A stretch of DNA of 64,000 nt from Achromobacter pestifer (GCF_902859625.1 NZ_CADIJX010000005.1:248001-312000), one strand, 5' to 3'; positions 8,970-17,612 are shown, counted from the stretch's first letter. Program-made: numbers and translations. Notes: generated from the sequence alone by a model not told the origin.

Positions 8970-9914
8970 CTACTTCGGAGCGCCCTGCACCGCTTCGGAC
9001 ACGACCGCGCGGGTCAGCGATGGCGCCAGCATTTCCAGGAACGTGTAGACGTAGTCGCGCAGGAACACGCCCGACTTCACGCCCACGCGCGTCGTATGCG
9101 TGCCGAACAGATGGCCGACCGGCAATCCCACCAGATTGGAGTCGCGGCGCGGGTCATAGGCCACCCCGGCGATGATGCCGATGCCCAGGCCCACGTCCAC
9201 GTAGGTCTTGATCACGTCCGCATCGATGGCTTCCAGCACGATGTCGGGGTGGATGCCCTGGTTGGCGAACACTTCATCGATCGTGCTGCGGCCCGTGAAC
9301 GCACGGTCATAGGTCACGATCGGAAATTCCGCTAATTGCGCCAACGACAGCCGCTTGGCGGCGCTGGAGGTCAGTTCCGCCAGGGGATGGTCGGGCCGCA
9401 CGACGACGGTGTGCTCCCAGGCGTACACCGGCAACGTGGCCAGGCCTGGCGTCAGGGCCAGGGATTCCGTCGCCAGCGCCAGATCGGCCTGTTCGTGCAG
9501 CACCATTTCCGCCAACTGGGCCGGGCTGCCTTCGGCGAGCGACAGGTGTACCTTGGGGAATTGTTTGCGGAACGCAGGAATCACGCGCGGCAACAGGTAG
9601 CGTGCCTGCGTGTGGGTGCAGGCAATCACCAGACCGCCTTCGTCCCGACGCGCGAACTCATCGCTGACTTTTTTCAGGTTGTCGACTTCGCGCATGATGC
9701 GATCGATCACTTGCGACACCGCCAGGCCGGGTTTGGTCAGGCCCTTGATGCGCTTGCCGTGGCGTTCAAAGATCTTGATGCCCAGCTCATCTTCAAATTC
9801 GATGATGGCCTTGGACACTCCAGGCTGCGAGGTATAGAGCATCCGGGCGGCTTCGGTCAGGTTGAAGTCGCGCCGGATGGTTTCACGCACAAAACGAAAT
9901 TGCTGGAGGTTCAT
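8970..9914 (-). CDS. cysB: CysB-family LysR-type transcriptional regulator
   Basis: A 314-residue LysR-type regulator beginning MNLQQFRFVRETIRRDFNLTEAARMLYTSQPGVSKAI, which is the N-terminus characteristic of CysB/Cbl. In relatives CysB binds N-acetylserine or O-acetylserine and activates sulfate assimilation and cysteine synthesis genes; Cbl governs alkanesulfonate use. The winged helix-turn-helix fills residues 1-60 and the inducer-binding domain starts near 90. An in-frame start 27 bp upstream exists, but MNLQQF is the conserved family start. Its gene is monocistronic, ends at a strong terminator, and its promoter lies under a 31-bp palindrome, suggesting autoregulation. CysB versus Cbl cannot be settled here. 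Confidence 0.88.
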   Translation of the reverse strand: MNLQQFRFVRETIRRDFNLTEAARMLYTSQPGVSKAIIEFEDELGIKIFERHGKRIKGLTKPGLAVSQVIDRIMREVDNLKKVSDEFARRDEGGLVIACTHTQARYLLPRVIPAFRKQFPKVHLSLAEGSPAQLAEMVLHEQADLALATESLALTPGLATLPVYAWEHTVVVRPDHPLAELTSSAAKRLSLAQLAEFPIVTYDRAFTGRSTIDEVFANQGIHPDIVLEAIDADVIKTYVDVGLGIGIIAGVAYDPRRDSNLVGLPVGHLFGTHTTRVGVKSGVFLRDYVYTFLEMLAPSLTRAVVSEAVQGAPK

Positions 9915-9945
9915 ATAATTGGCCCCTGTTAGAGGGACCAATTAT
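9915..9945 (-). promoter_or_regulatory. 31-bp palindromic operator at the cysB start
   Basis: ATAATTGG (9915-9922) and CCAATTAT (9938-9945) are exact 8-bp arms; inner bases also pair, giving 13 of 15 possible pairs. The palindrome abuts the ATG and overlaps a minus-strand TATAAT at 9946-9941, so it is well placed for self-repression. The -35 is poor. Confidence 0.6.
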
Positions 9946-10009
9946 AAGTAATAAGGACGCCTTGTTATATGACTTATTTATATAAGCTTAGGAGCAAGAC
10001 GTCCCCCTT

Positions 10010-11503
10010 TCAGCGCATCGAGATCGTGGTGTTCACGGTCTTGGCATGCGCGGACCAGCGGGCCGTGACCGTCTTGGTCTGCGTCCAGAACTGAACCGCC
10101 TGCTTGCCGTTGGGGCCCAGGTCACCCAGCTTGGAACCGCGCGAGCCCGTGAAACTGAACCATGCCACCGGCACGGGAATCGGCACGTTGATGCCCACTT
10201 GGCCGACGTCGATATTGTTCTGGAAGTAGCGCGCCGCGCCGCCGTCCTGGGTGAACAAGGCCACGCCGTTGCCGTTCGGATTGCGGTTGATGAAGGCCAC
10301 CGCGTCTTCCAGCGTTTCCACGCCAACGCAGCACAGGACCGGCCCGAAGATTTCTTCGGTGTAGATGGTCATGTCTTCGTTCACGCCGTCGAAAATCGTC
10401 GGGCCCACGAAGTTGCCCTGCTCAAAGCCCGACACCTTCACATTACGGCCGTCCAGCAACAGCTTGGCGCCTTCGTCCACACCCTTCTGGATCAGGCTTT
10501 CCACGCGCTTCTTGGCGTTCGGCGACACCAGCGGGCCCAGATCCGCCTCGCGGTCGGTGCCGGAATTGACCTTCAGCTTCTTGGAACGCTCAACGAAGTC
10601 GGGCAGCCAGTTGCGGGCTTCGCCCACCAGCACCGCCACGGACGAGGCCATGCAGCGCTGGCCAGCCGCGCCGAAAGCGGCGCCAACCAGTTGGTTCAGC
10701 GCGACTTCCGGATCGGCGTCCGGCAGGATCACGCAGTGGTTCTTGGCGCCCATCATCGACTGGCAACGCTTGCCCGCCGCCGACGCGCGGTTGTAGATCT
10801 CGGTGCCCACGCGGGTCGAACCGATGAACGACACCGCCTTGATATCGGGGTGTTCGCACAGGCCGTTGGCGGTATCCGGGCCGCCGTGCACCACGTTCAG
10901 CACGCCCGGCGGCAAACCCGCTTCCAGCGCCAGTTGGGCCAGGTACAGCGATGCGGTCGGATCTTGCTCGGACGGTTTCAGCACGAAGCTGTTGCCGCAG
11001 GCCACGGCGATCGGGAACATGAAGCACGGCAGCATCACCGGGAAGTTGAACGCGGTGATGCCCGCGCACACGCCCAGCGGCTGGATCAGCGTGTAGACGT
11101 CGATGCCGGAGGCGGCATTCTCGGCGTATTCACCCAATTGCAGGTTGGCGATCGAGCAAGCGTGCTCGACGACTTCCAAGCCGCGCCCGATCTCGCCTTC
11201 GGCGTCCGGCAGCGTCTTGCCGTGTTCGCGCGTGATCATCTCGGCCAGCTTGCCGCTATTGGCGCGCAGCAGTTCCTGGAACTTCAGCATGACGCGCATC
11301 CGCGCGCCCTGCCCGCTATTGCGCCAGGTCTTGAAAGCTTCCTTGGCGTTGGAGACGGCCAGGTCCAGCTCTTCGCGCGTTGCGAAAGGCACCTTGGCCA
11401 CGACCTCCTGAGTGGCGGGGTTGATCACGTCTCGCCATTCGGTGGTTTTGGACTGCACAAGCTTGCCGCCGATCAATAGCGGAACGCGGGGGACTTCACT
11501 CAT
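10010..11503 (-). CDS. mmsA: Methylmalonate-semialdehyde dehydrogenase (CoA-acylating)
   Basis: Oxidises methylmalonate semialdehyde (from valine) or malonate semialdehyde (from beta-alanine or inositol) with NAD+ and CoA, giving propionyl-CoA or acetyl-CoA plus CO2. The 497-residue protein has the aldehyde dehydrogenase fold with MmsA-specific segments: PLGVCAGITAFNFPVMLPCFMFPIAVACGNSFVLKPSE, the SFIGSTRVG nucleotide-site strand, and the catalytic cysteine Cys284 in GQRCMA. GAGGAG lies six bases before the ATG. It follows the substrate-binding-protein gene by 96 bp on the same strand and is probably controlled by the divergent LysR regulator. The mmsB partner is not adjacent. Confidence 0.93.
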   Translation of the reverse strand: MSEVPRVPLLIGGKLVQSKTTEWRDVINPATQEVVAKVPFATREELDLAVSNAKEAFKTWRNSGQGARMRVMLKFQELLRANSGKLAEMITREHGKTLPDAEGEIGRGLEVVEHACSIANLQLGEYAENAASGIDVYTLIQPLGVCAGITAFNFPVMLPCFMFPIAVACGNSFVLKPSEQDPTASLYLAQLALEAGLPPGVLNVVHGGPDTANGLCEHPDIKAVSFIGSTRVGTEIYNRASAAGKRCQSMMGAKNHCVILPDADPEVALNQLVGAAFGAAGQRCMASSVAVLVGEARNWLPDFVERSKKLKVNSGTDREADLGPLVSPNAKKRVESLIQKGVDEGAKLLLDGRNVKVSGFEQGNFVGPTIFDGVNEDMTIYTEEIFGPVLCCVGVETLEDAVAFINRNPNGNGVALFTQDGGAARYFQNNIDVGQVGINVPIPVPVAWFSFTGSRGSKLGDLGPNGKQAVQFWTQTKTVTARWSAHAKTVNTTISMR

Positions 11504-11562
11504 TTGATGCTCCTCACACTGCGTAGTCGATGCGGATGGAATCCGCGTTCATGATGCTTGCC

Positions 11563-11594
11563 GCGCGCCACCGGACAGAGGTCCGGCCGGCGCG
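11563..11594 (-). other. GC-rich hairpin between the binding-protein gene and mmsA
   Basis: CCGGAC-AGAG-GTCCGG (11571-11586), extended by outer GCGCGCC/GGCGCG arms, sits just after the binding-protein stop. There is no T-run on the minus strand, so partial termination or mRNA protection is more likely than full termination. Confidence 0.4.
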
Positions 11595-11599
11595 TCGGG

Positions 11600-12817
11600 C
11601 TATTTCTTCACCAGCGGGCAGCTCGAATCGGCCAGGGGCTGGAACGCTTCCGCGGCCGGGATGGTGGCCACCAGTTTGGAATAGTCCCAACCGCCCTTGG
11701 AATCCGCAGGCTTCTTCACTTCGTACAGGTACATGTCGTGAATCACGCGGCCATCGGGGCGGATCGAGGCATTGCGCATGATCGGATCCTTGATGGGCAG
11801 TTCACGCATCTTGTCGGCCACCACTTTGCCGTCGGTGCTGCCGGCCGCCGCTGCCGAACGCAGGTAATGCAGCACGCTGGAATACACGCCCGCCTGCGTC
11901 ATCGTCGGCTTCAGGCCGCGGAAGGCCTTCTCGAAGCGCGAGGACCACTGGCGCGAGGCATCATCGTAATCCCAATAAAAACCGTCCACGTAGGACAGGC
12001 CTTGCGCGCTTTCCAGACCCAGCGCTCGCAGGTCCGACAGGAAGATCAACAGCGACACCAAGCGCTGGCCGCCCGCCACGATGCCGAATTCGCGCGCCTG
12101 CTTGACCGCATTGACCGTATCCTGCCCGCCGTTGGCCAGCGCCACGACCTGGGCCTTGGAGCTTTGTGCTTGCAGCAGGTAGGACGCGAAATCGGGCGCG
12201 TTCAAGGGATGGCGCACACTGCCCACCACCGTGCCGCCCAATGCCTTCACCGCCTTGACGGTGTCGGCTTCCAGCGAATGGCCAAAGGCGTAATCCACGG
12301 TGATGAAGTACCAGGACTTGCCGCCCGCCCGCACCGTGGCCTTGGCGCCGCCCGCGGATTGCGAATAGGTGTCGAACATCCAGTGGAAACCGACGGGCGA
12401 GCATTCCTTGTTGGTCAGCGCCGTCGTGGCCGGGCCGGAGAACATCACGACCTTGTTCTTCTCGCGTGCGATGCCCTGCACGGCAAGCGCCACGGCGGAA
12501 TTCGTCAGGTCGGCGATAGCGGTCACGCCGTCGCGATCAAACCACTCACGGGCTTTCGCAGCGCCCACATCCGCCTTGTTCTGATTGTCGGCGGACACCA
12601 GTTCAATCTTCATGCCCTTGCATTCGGCCGCCAGGCAGTCGTCGATGGCCAATTGCGCCGCCGCCACCGAACCCGCGCCCCCCATGCCGGCGTAGGTGCC
12701 GGACATGTCCGTCAGAATGCCGATTTTCACGGGCGGCTTATCCGCCGCTTGCGCCTGGCTTACCAGCAATGCGCCCAGACATAAGCCTGCGGCCAGCCCG
12801 CGTGCGTGCAATTTCAT
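11600..12817 (-). CDS. Branched-chain amino acid/amide ABC-type substrate-binding protein
   Basis: A 405-residue periplasmic type-1 binding protein. A Sec signal peptide (MKLHARGLAAGLCLGALLVSQAQA, about 24 residues) precedes KIGILTDMSGTYAGMGGAGSVAAAQLAI, the typical LivJ/AmiC-like opening. No permease or ATPase genes are adjacent, so it works with a transporter encoded elsewhere or as a sensory receptor. It is upstream of mmsA on the same strand, which fits uptake of a compound that ends as methylmalonate or malonate semialdehyde; the ligand is not known. AGGAGA precedes the ATG, and the promoter faces the LysR gene across the operator at 12940-12968. Confidence 0.88.
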   Translation of the reverse strand: MKLHARGLAAGLCLGALLVSQAQAADKPPVKIGILTDMSGTYAGMGGAGSVAAAQLAIDDCLAAECKGMKIELVSADNQNKADVGAAKAREWFDRDGVTAIADLTNSAVALAVQGIAREKNKVVMFSGPATTALTNKECSPVGFHWMFDTYSQSAGGAKATVRAGGKSWYFITVDYAFGHSLEADTVKAVKALGGTVVGSVRHPLNAPDFASYLLQAQSSKAQVVALANGGQDTVNAVKQAREFGIVAGGQRLVSLLIFLSDLRALGLESAQGLSYVDGFYWDYDDASRQWSSRFEKAFRGLKPTMTQAGVYSSVLHYLRSAAAAGSTDGKVVADKMRELPIKDPIMRNASIRPDGRVIHDMYLYEVKKPADSKGGWDYSKLVATIPAAEAFQPLADSSCPLVKK

Positions 12818-12939
12818 GGATTTGTCTCCTGAGTTTTATGCGTTATGGCGCCGTCTTTGCGGCCTGCGACTCCCAGGGCAATGCCCCAAGGCCTGCCGAC
12901 CCAGTGTAGATGTGTGAAAATCAACAAGCAACACTAGAA

Positions 12940-12968
12940 ATGCACATTCCTTGTGCATTCATGCACAA
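12940..12968. promoter_or_regulatory. LysR-type operator with three TGCACA half-sites
   Basis: Half-sites TGCACA (12941-12946), TGTGCA (12952-12957) and TGCACA (12962-12967) alternate in orientation. They form a perfect 7-bp inverted repeat with a 5-bp gap (12940-12958) and a perfect 8-bp inverted repeat with a 2-bp gap (12951-12968). It lies between the divergent LysR gene (start 13022) and the binding-protein gene (start 12817), the usual place for a LysR-type regulator to control both. Confidence 0.75.
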
Positions 12969-13021
12969 TCAAAATTTGGCCCTGCGCCGCCTTGTGCGCC
13001 GGGCATCTGGGGAGCGGGAAC

Positions 13022-13942
13022 GTGCTTGATTGGGACAGCCTGCGGTATTTTCTGGAGGTGGCCCGCACCCAGCGGGTCAGCGCGGCCGCGCGCAAGCTTG
13101 GCGTGGAACACACCACCGTGTCACGCCGCGTTCGCGCATTGGAAGCCGAGCTGGGTACGCTGCTGTTCGACAAGTCGCGCAGCGCGGGCTTCGTATTGAC
13201 CGACGACGGCCAGAAGCTGTTTGTCCACGCCGAGCAGATGGAAAGCACGGTGCACAGCGCCCGCGAGAACCTGTCAGGCATCGGCCAGGCGCTGTCGGGC
13301 CACCTGAGGATCGGCGCCACCGAGGGCTTTGGCAGCTATGTGCTGACCCCCTTGGCCGCCGACTTCCAGCGCCGCTACCCGCACATCACGCTGGACATCC
13401 TGCCGGTGCCGCGCTTTGTCAGCCTGTCCAAGCGCGAGGCCGACCTGGCCATCACCATCGAACGCCCCCAGCGCGGCCCCTACGTATGCAGCAAGCTGTG
13501 CGACTACACCTTGCGCCTGTACGGCACGCCCGGCTACCTGGCCCGCCATGCGCCAATTGCGACGCGCGCGGACCTGGCGGACCACACCTTCATCGGCTAT
13601 GTCGACGAATTATTGTTCAGTGAGCGCCTGCGCTACCTGGAAGACCTGCTGCCGGCCAGCAAGGTGGTGCTGCGCAGCACCAGCGTGGTCGCGCAGTACC
13701 ACGCCGCCTTGCAGGGCCAATCGCTGGCAATCCTGCCCTGCTTCATCGCCGCTCAGGATCCACGGTTGAAGCCGGTGCTGGAGAACGAGGTGGAGATCAC
13801 GCGCTCGTTCTGGATGTATTGCCACGAAGACCTGCGCAAGCTGAAGCGCGTGACGGTTCTGTGGGAATTCATCCGCAAGTCGGTACTGAGGAATGCCGAC
13901 CTGCTGGCCGGCAAACGCGGCACGATGAAATATCTACCCTGA
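13022..13942 (+). CDS. LysR-type transcriptional regulator, divergent from binding protein/mmsA
   Basis: A 306-residue regulator with an N-terminal winged helix-turn-helix (LRYFLEVARTQRVSAAARKLGVEHTTVSRRVRALEAELG) and a C-terminal ligand-binding domain from about residue 90. The HTTVSRRVRALE recognition helix is typical of the subgroup that includes many orphan beta-proteobacterial regulators. I chose the GTG start because GGAG lies eight bases upstream and MLDWDSLRYF is the usual family opening; an in-frame ATG 69 bp earlier would run through the operator. It probably controls its own gene and the divergent binding-protein/mmsA unit through the half-sites at 12940-12968. Confidence 0.9.
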   Translation: MLDWDSLRYFLEVARTQRVSAAARKLGVEHTTVSRRVRALEAELGTLLFDKSRSAGFVLTDDGQKLFVHAEQMESTVHSARENLSGIGQALSGHLRIGATEGFGSYVLTPLAADFQRRYPHITLDILPVPRFVSLSKREADLAITIERPQRGPYVCSKLCDYTLRLYGTPGYLARHAPIATRADLADHTFIGYVDELLFSERLRYLEDLLPASKVVLRSTSVVAQYHAALQGQSLAILPCFIAAQDPRLKPVLENEVEITRSFWMYCHEDLRKLKRVTVLWEFIRKSVLRNADLLAGKRGTMKYLP

Positions 13943-13950
13943 CGGGCGGA

Positions 13951-13980
13951 TGCCAAGGAGGGCGCGCAGCCCCCTTGGCA
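13951..13980. terminator. Hairpin between convergent LysR gene and lptF
   Basis: TGCCAAGG / CCTTGGCA arms with an inner GGG/CCC pair lie between the two convergent stops (13942 and 13988). T-runs are absent on both strands, so termination strength is uncertain. Confidence 0.45.
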
Positions 13981-13987
13981 AAATGCT

Positions 13988-15103
13988 CTATGCCTGTGCC
14001 GGCCCGGCGTTCTTGGGCGCCTTCACCCGCAGACGGCGCATCAGCAAGAACACGGTCAGCAAAGCCACGACGCCGTGAATGGCCCATACCCCGACGCCAA
14101 AGCTGAGTTTGCCGTTGGAAATCCAGGCGCGCGACAGGTTGATCAGGTTCATGTAGAGCAACCCGACCAGACCGGCGATCAATAGATCCCCTGAACGGCC
14201 CAGGCGGGGGTTCACGGCGCCCAATGGAATGGCCAGCAGTGCCAGGTTCAGCGCCGCCAGAGGCAACGACACGCGCCACATCACTTGCGACCAGCTGCTG
14301 TCGGTATTGTCTGCCACCAGTTGCATGGTGGTGCGCGCCTTGGCCGAGCGCTCGGCCGCTGCCCGCGCTTCACCGACAGGATCGACGCCGGCCTTGCTTT
14401 CCAGCCGCAATCCGTACTTGTCAAAATGGACCAGCCGGATTTCGGGCGTACCCGGTTTCAGGTCATAGCGATGGCCCTCGCCCAGCACCAGGAAGCGGTC
14501 CCCATTGGGCAGCGTTTCGCTATGCGCGCTGCTTGCGGTCAGCACGCTCAGCCATTCAGGCCCGATTTCACGCGCGAACACGTTGCCCAGTTCGTCGGTG
14601 GGCTTGACGGGGTCTTCCGAAAAGAACACCCGGTTGCCACCGGACGATTCCGCGAACTGCCCCGCAGTGACCTTGGACAAATCAGAGCGCTGCTCGAAAC
14701 GTTCGTGGTATTCGCCGATCTGGCGGTACGCCCAGGGCGCGGCCACCAGCGTCAGCCCTGCCACCGACAAAGCCACGGGAATGGCCACGCGCAGCACGGG
14801 CTTGAACCAATCGGCCAGCGACAGGCCGCTGGCAAACCAGACCACCATTTCGGATTCACGGTAATTGCGCGTAACGGTCGTCAGCACCGCGATGAACACG
14901 GAAACGGCAAGAATGGTCGGCAGCGCGGTGATGGTCGACAGCGCGGCCAGCACCAGGACGACGTCGGCTCCGATGTTGCCGCCCGCAGCTTCACCGAGCA
15001 GGCGCACAAGAAGCACGCTGAGCCACACGACGAGCAACGTGGAAAAGACAACGCCAGCGTGACTGGTGATCTCGCTGACGACAGAGCGTTTAAATAGAGA
15101 CAT
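13988..15103 (-). CDS. lptF: Lipopolysaccharide export permease LptF
   Basis: A 371-residue inner-membrane subunit of the LptB2FG complex that extracts LPS and passes it to LptC. It begins MSLFKRSVVSEITSHAGVVFSTLLVVWLSVLLVRLL, has three N-terminal transmembrane segments, a periplasmic beta-jellyroll section (about residues 130-270) and three C-terminal segments. Divergence from pepA is the usual arrangement in proteobacteria. The usual downstream partner lptG is absent here: the next gene is a convergent LysR regulator. The true start is the ATG at 15103, only 57 bp from pepA. Confidence 0.93.
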   Translation of the reverse strand: MSLFKRSVVSEITSHAGVVFSTLLVVWLSVLLVRLLGEAAGGNIGADVVLVLAALSTITALPTILAVSVFIAVLTTVTRNYRESEMVVWFASGLSLADWFKPVLRVAIPVALSVAGLTLVAAPWAYRQIGEYHERFEQRSDLSKVTAGQFAESSGGNRVFFSEDPVKPTDELGNVFAREIGPEWLSVLTASSAHSETLPNGDRFLVLGEGHRYDLKPGTPEIRLVHFDKYGLRLESKAGVDPVGEARAAAERSAKARTTMQLVADNTDSSWSQVMWRVSLPLAALNLALLAIPLGAVNPRLGRSGDLLIAGLVGLLYMNLINLSRAWISNGKLSFGVGVWAIHGVVALLTVFLLMRRLRVKAPKNAGPAQA

Positions 15104-15160
15104 GGGAGAATATGCGGGATAATCGACCGCATCATACACAGACGCACACGGGAAACCCTC

Positions 15161-16672
15161 ATGGAATTTAGCACACAGACCACTGCTTCCCTGCACCAGG
15201 TTAAAACCGCCGCCTTGGCTGTCGGGGTGTACACGGACGGCGTGTTGAGCCCCGCCGCCGACATCATCGACCGCGCCTCCAACGGCGCCGTGCGCGTGGT
15301 GGTCAAGTCCGAGTTCCGCGGACGCGCCGGTTCCACCCTGACTTTGCGCGCGCTGCCTGGCGTGACCGCACAGCGGGTGGTGTTGGTGGGCCTGGGCAAG
15401 CAGGAAGAATATTCGGCGCGCGCCCACGCTTCCGCCGAACAGGCATTCGCCTCGGTCTGCGTTGCCGCCCAACTGGCCGAAGGCGTTTCCACGCTGGTCG
15501 CCAACCCCATCACGGACGTGGCCGTCATCGCCCGCGCCCGCAGCGCCGCCATCGCAGCCGGCAACGCGACCTATCACTACGACGCCAGCTTCGGCAAACC
15601 CGACCGCGACGCCCGCCCCAAGCTCAAGAAGATCACCCAGATCGTCGAGCGCGCCGATGCCGCCCAGGCCCAGAAGGGCTTGCGCGAAGGCGGCGCCATC
15701 GCCAACGGCATGGATCTGACCCGCACCCTGGGCAACCTGCCCGGCAACATCTGCACCCCCACCTACCTGGGCGACACCGCCAAGCGCCTGGCCCGCGAAT
15801 TCAAGTCGCTGAAAGTGGAAGTGCTGGACAGGAAGCAGGTCGAAGCCCTGGGCATGGGTTCGTTCCTGTCAGTCGCGCGCGGCTCCGCCGAGGCGCTGCG
15901 CTTCATCGTGCTGCGTCACGCCGGTGCCAAGGCCACCGCCAAGAAGGGCGCCAAGTCCGCCCAGGGCCCGATCGTGCTGGTCGGCAAGGGCATCACGTTC
16001 GACGCCGGCGGCATCTCGCTCAAGCCCGCCGCCACCATGGACGAAATGAAGTACGACATGTGCGGCGCCGCCAGCGTGCTGGGTTCGTTCCGCGCCCTGG
16101 CCGAACTGGAACTGCCGCTGGACGTCGTGGGCCTGATCCCGGCTTGCGAGAACCTGCCCAGCGGCACGGCCAACAAGCCGGGTGACGTCGTCACCAGCAT
16201 GGCCGGCCTGACCATCGAGATCCTGAACACCGACGCCGAAGGCCGCCTGGTCCTGTGCGACGCCCTGACCTACGCCGAACGCTTCAAGCCGTCCGCCGTC
16301 ATCGACATCGCCACGCTGACCGGCGCTTGCGTCGTGGCGCTGGGCAACGTCAACAGCGGCCTGTTCTCCAAGGACGATGCCCTGGCCGACGCGCTGGCCG
16401 CCGCCGGCCGCCAGTCGCTGGACACCGCATGGCGCATGCCGATGGACGACGCCTACCAGGATCAGCTGAAGTCCAACTTCGCCGATTTGGCCAACATCGG
16501 CGGCCCCCCGGCCGGCGCGGTCACGGCGGCATGCTTCCTGTCGCGCTTCACGAAGGCGTACCGCTGGGCCCACCTGGACATCGCCGGCACCGCCTGGCGC
16601 GGCGGCAAGGACAAGGGGGCTACCGGCCGTCCCGTGCCCCTGCTGATGCAATACCTGCTGGATCAGGTTTGA
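15161..16672 (+). CDS. pepA: Leucyl aminopeptidase (M17)
   Basis: A 503-residue cytoplasmic dizinc aminopeptidase that removes N-terminal leucine and other residues from peptides; in E. coli the hexamer also binds DNA in Xer recombination. The family signature NTDAEGRL is present, together with GKGITFDAGGISLKPAATMDEMKYDMCGAA, which supplies metal ligands and the catalytic lysine. Length is normal. It begins a plus-strand run with holC and the small acidic protein, and its promoter must lie in the 57-bp gap shared with lptF. Confidence 0.96.
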   Translation: MEFSTQTTASLHQVKTAALAVGVYTDGVLSPAADIIDRASNGAVRVVVKSEFRGRAGSTLTLRALPGVTAQRVVLVGLGKQEEYSARAHASAEQAFASVCVAAQLAEGVSTLVANPITDVAVIARARSAAIAAGNATYHYDASFGKPDRDARPKLKKITQIVERADAAQAQKGLREGGAIANGMDLTRTLGNLPGNICTPTYLGDTAKRLAREFKSLKVEVLDRKQVEALGMGSFLSVARGSAEALRFIVLRHAGAKATAKKGAKSAQGPIVLVGKGITFDAGGISLKPAATMDEMKYDMCGAASVLGSFRALAELELPLDVVGLIPACENLPSGTANKPGDVVTSMAGLTIEILNTDAEGRLVLCDALTYAERFKPSAVIDIATLTGACVVALGNVNSGLFSKDDALADALAAAGRQSLDTAWRMPMDDAYQDQLKSNFADLANIGGPPAGAVTAACFLSRFTKAYRWAHLDIAGTAWRGGKDKGATGRPVPLLMQYLLDQV

Positions 16673-16694
16673 ACTGCTTGCGACGGAACCGGGC

Positions 16695-17165
16695 ATGACA
16701 CGCATCGACTTCGCCTTCGGTGCGCCTGACCGCTTGCGCATGGCCTGCCAGGTCGTGCGCAAGCGTTTCCTGGCCGGCCAACGGCTGGTGGTGTACTGTA
16801 AAGACGGTTCGCGCCTGAACGCATTTGACCGCATGCTGTGGGCGTTCGACGACACGTCGTTCGTGCCGCATGTGCTGGCCAATGACCCGCTGGCGTCCGA
16901 GACCCCGGTGGTGCTGACGGCGGGAGACCCGCAACAAGCCGCGCAGGCGGCCCAAGCGAAGGACGGTAGCGATCCGTCCCCGCTGTGGCTGCTGAATCTG
17001 GACAATGACTGCCCGCCGGGCTTCGACACCTTCGAGCGCCTGCTTGAAATCGTGTCGGATGACCCGGACGACAAGCAGGCCGCGCGCCAACGCTGGCGTG
17101 TCTACCAGAACGCCGGCCATACGCCGCAAAGCCATGACCTTAGCCGCCAGCCGACCGGCGACTGA
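16695..17165 (+). CDS. holC: DNA polymerase III chi subunit
   Basis: A 156-residue clamp-loader accessory protein. Chi links the clamp loader to single-stranded-DNA-binding protein at the replication fork. The sequence MTRIDFAFGAPDRLRMACQVVRKRFLAGQRLVVYC and the FDRMLWAFDDTSFVPHV segment match HolC, and pepA-holC adjacency is widely conserved. The gene begins 22 bp after pepA. The last 25 residues are polar and probably disordered. Confidence 0.93.
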   Translation: MTRIDFAFGAPDRLRMACQVVRKRFLAGQRLVVYCKDGSRLNAFDRMLWAFDDTSFVPHVLANDPLASETPVVLTAGDPQQAAQAAQAKDGSDPSPLWLLNLDNDCPPGFDTFERLLEIVSDDPDDKQAARQRWRVYQNAGHTPQSHDLSRQPTGD

Positions 17166-17225
17166 CCGCCCTACCTGCCCCAGCGGACGCTCAGCCGCCC
17201 CGCTCATCAAGATTTGGACACCCCC

Positions 17226-17612
17226 ATGCCCACTCGCCCCAACGATCCCGGCATCCCCACGTTGACTCAGCGGGCCGAGCCCACGTTTCACGCCCTGTCT
17301 GCCGACGACGCAGAGGCGCCTTTGCTGACGCAATTGGCCGATGATGTCGAACCGGCCTTTGCCGACGATGCCTTTCCCCTGTTGACGGAAGTCGCCCACG
17401 AGCAGGAAGCCGAGGCGGAGGCAGAAGCCGAGGCACAAGCCGCCATCGCGGCCCTGCCCGACCCGACGGTGCTGACGGCCCGCCTGCAAGCCGAAGTGGA
17501 GCAACTGATGCGCCGGACGCTGGCCGATGCCATCGAGCAGATCCAAACCCGCATGGATGCGGAATTACCGGGTATCGTTGCTCGTGTGCTGAAAGATGTC
17601 CGGCCGGGTTGA
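17226..17612 (+). CDS. Small acidic protein downstream of holC (DUF2486-like)
   Basis: A 128-residue acidic protein of unknown function. The N-terminal half holds three spaced copies of a short motif, IPTLTQRAEP, PLLTQLADD and FPLLTEVAHE, separated by acidic linkers; then comes a run of Glu-Ala repeats and a C-terminal amphipathic helix (VEQLMRRTLADAIEQIQTRMDAELPGIVARVL) able to form a coiled coil. Position after holC recalls the DUF2486-type proteins of Burkholderia, which carry similar PVLTxV motifs; I cannot confirm family membership without a search. The ATG chosen has no clear Shine-Dalgarno, and a TTG 12 bp upstream is an alternative. Confidence 0.7.
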   Translation: MPTRPNDPGIPTLTQRAEPTFHALSADDAEAPLLTQLADDVEPAFADDAFPLLTEVAHEQEAEAEAEAEAQAAIAALPDPTVLTARLQAEVEQLMRRTLADAIEQIQTRMDAELPGIVARVLKDVRPG

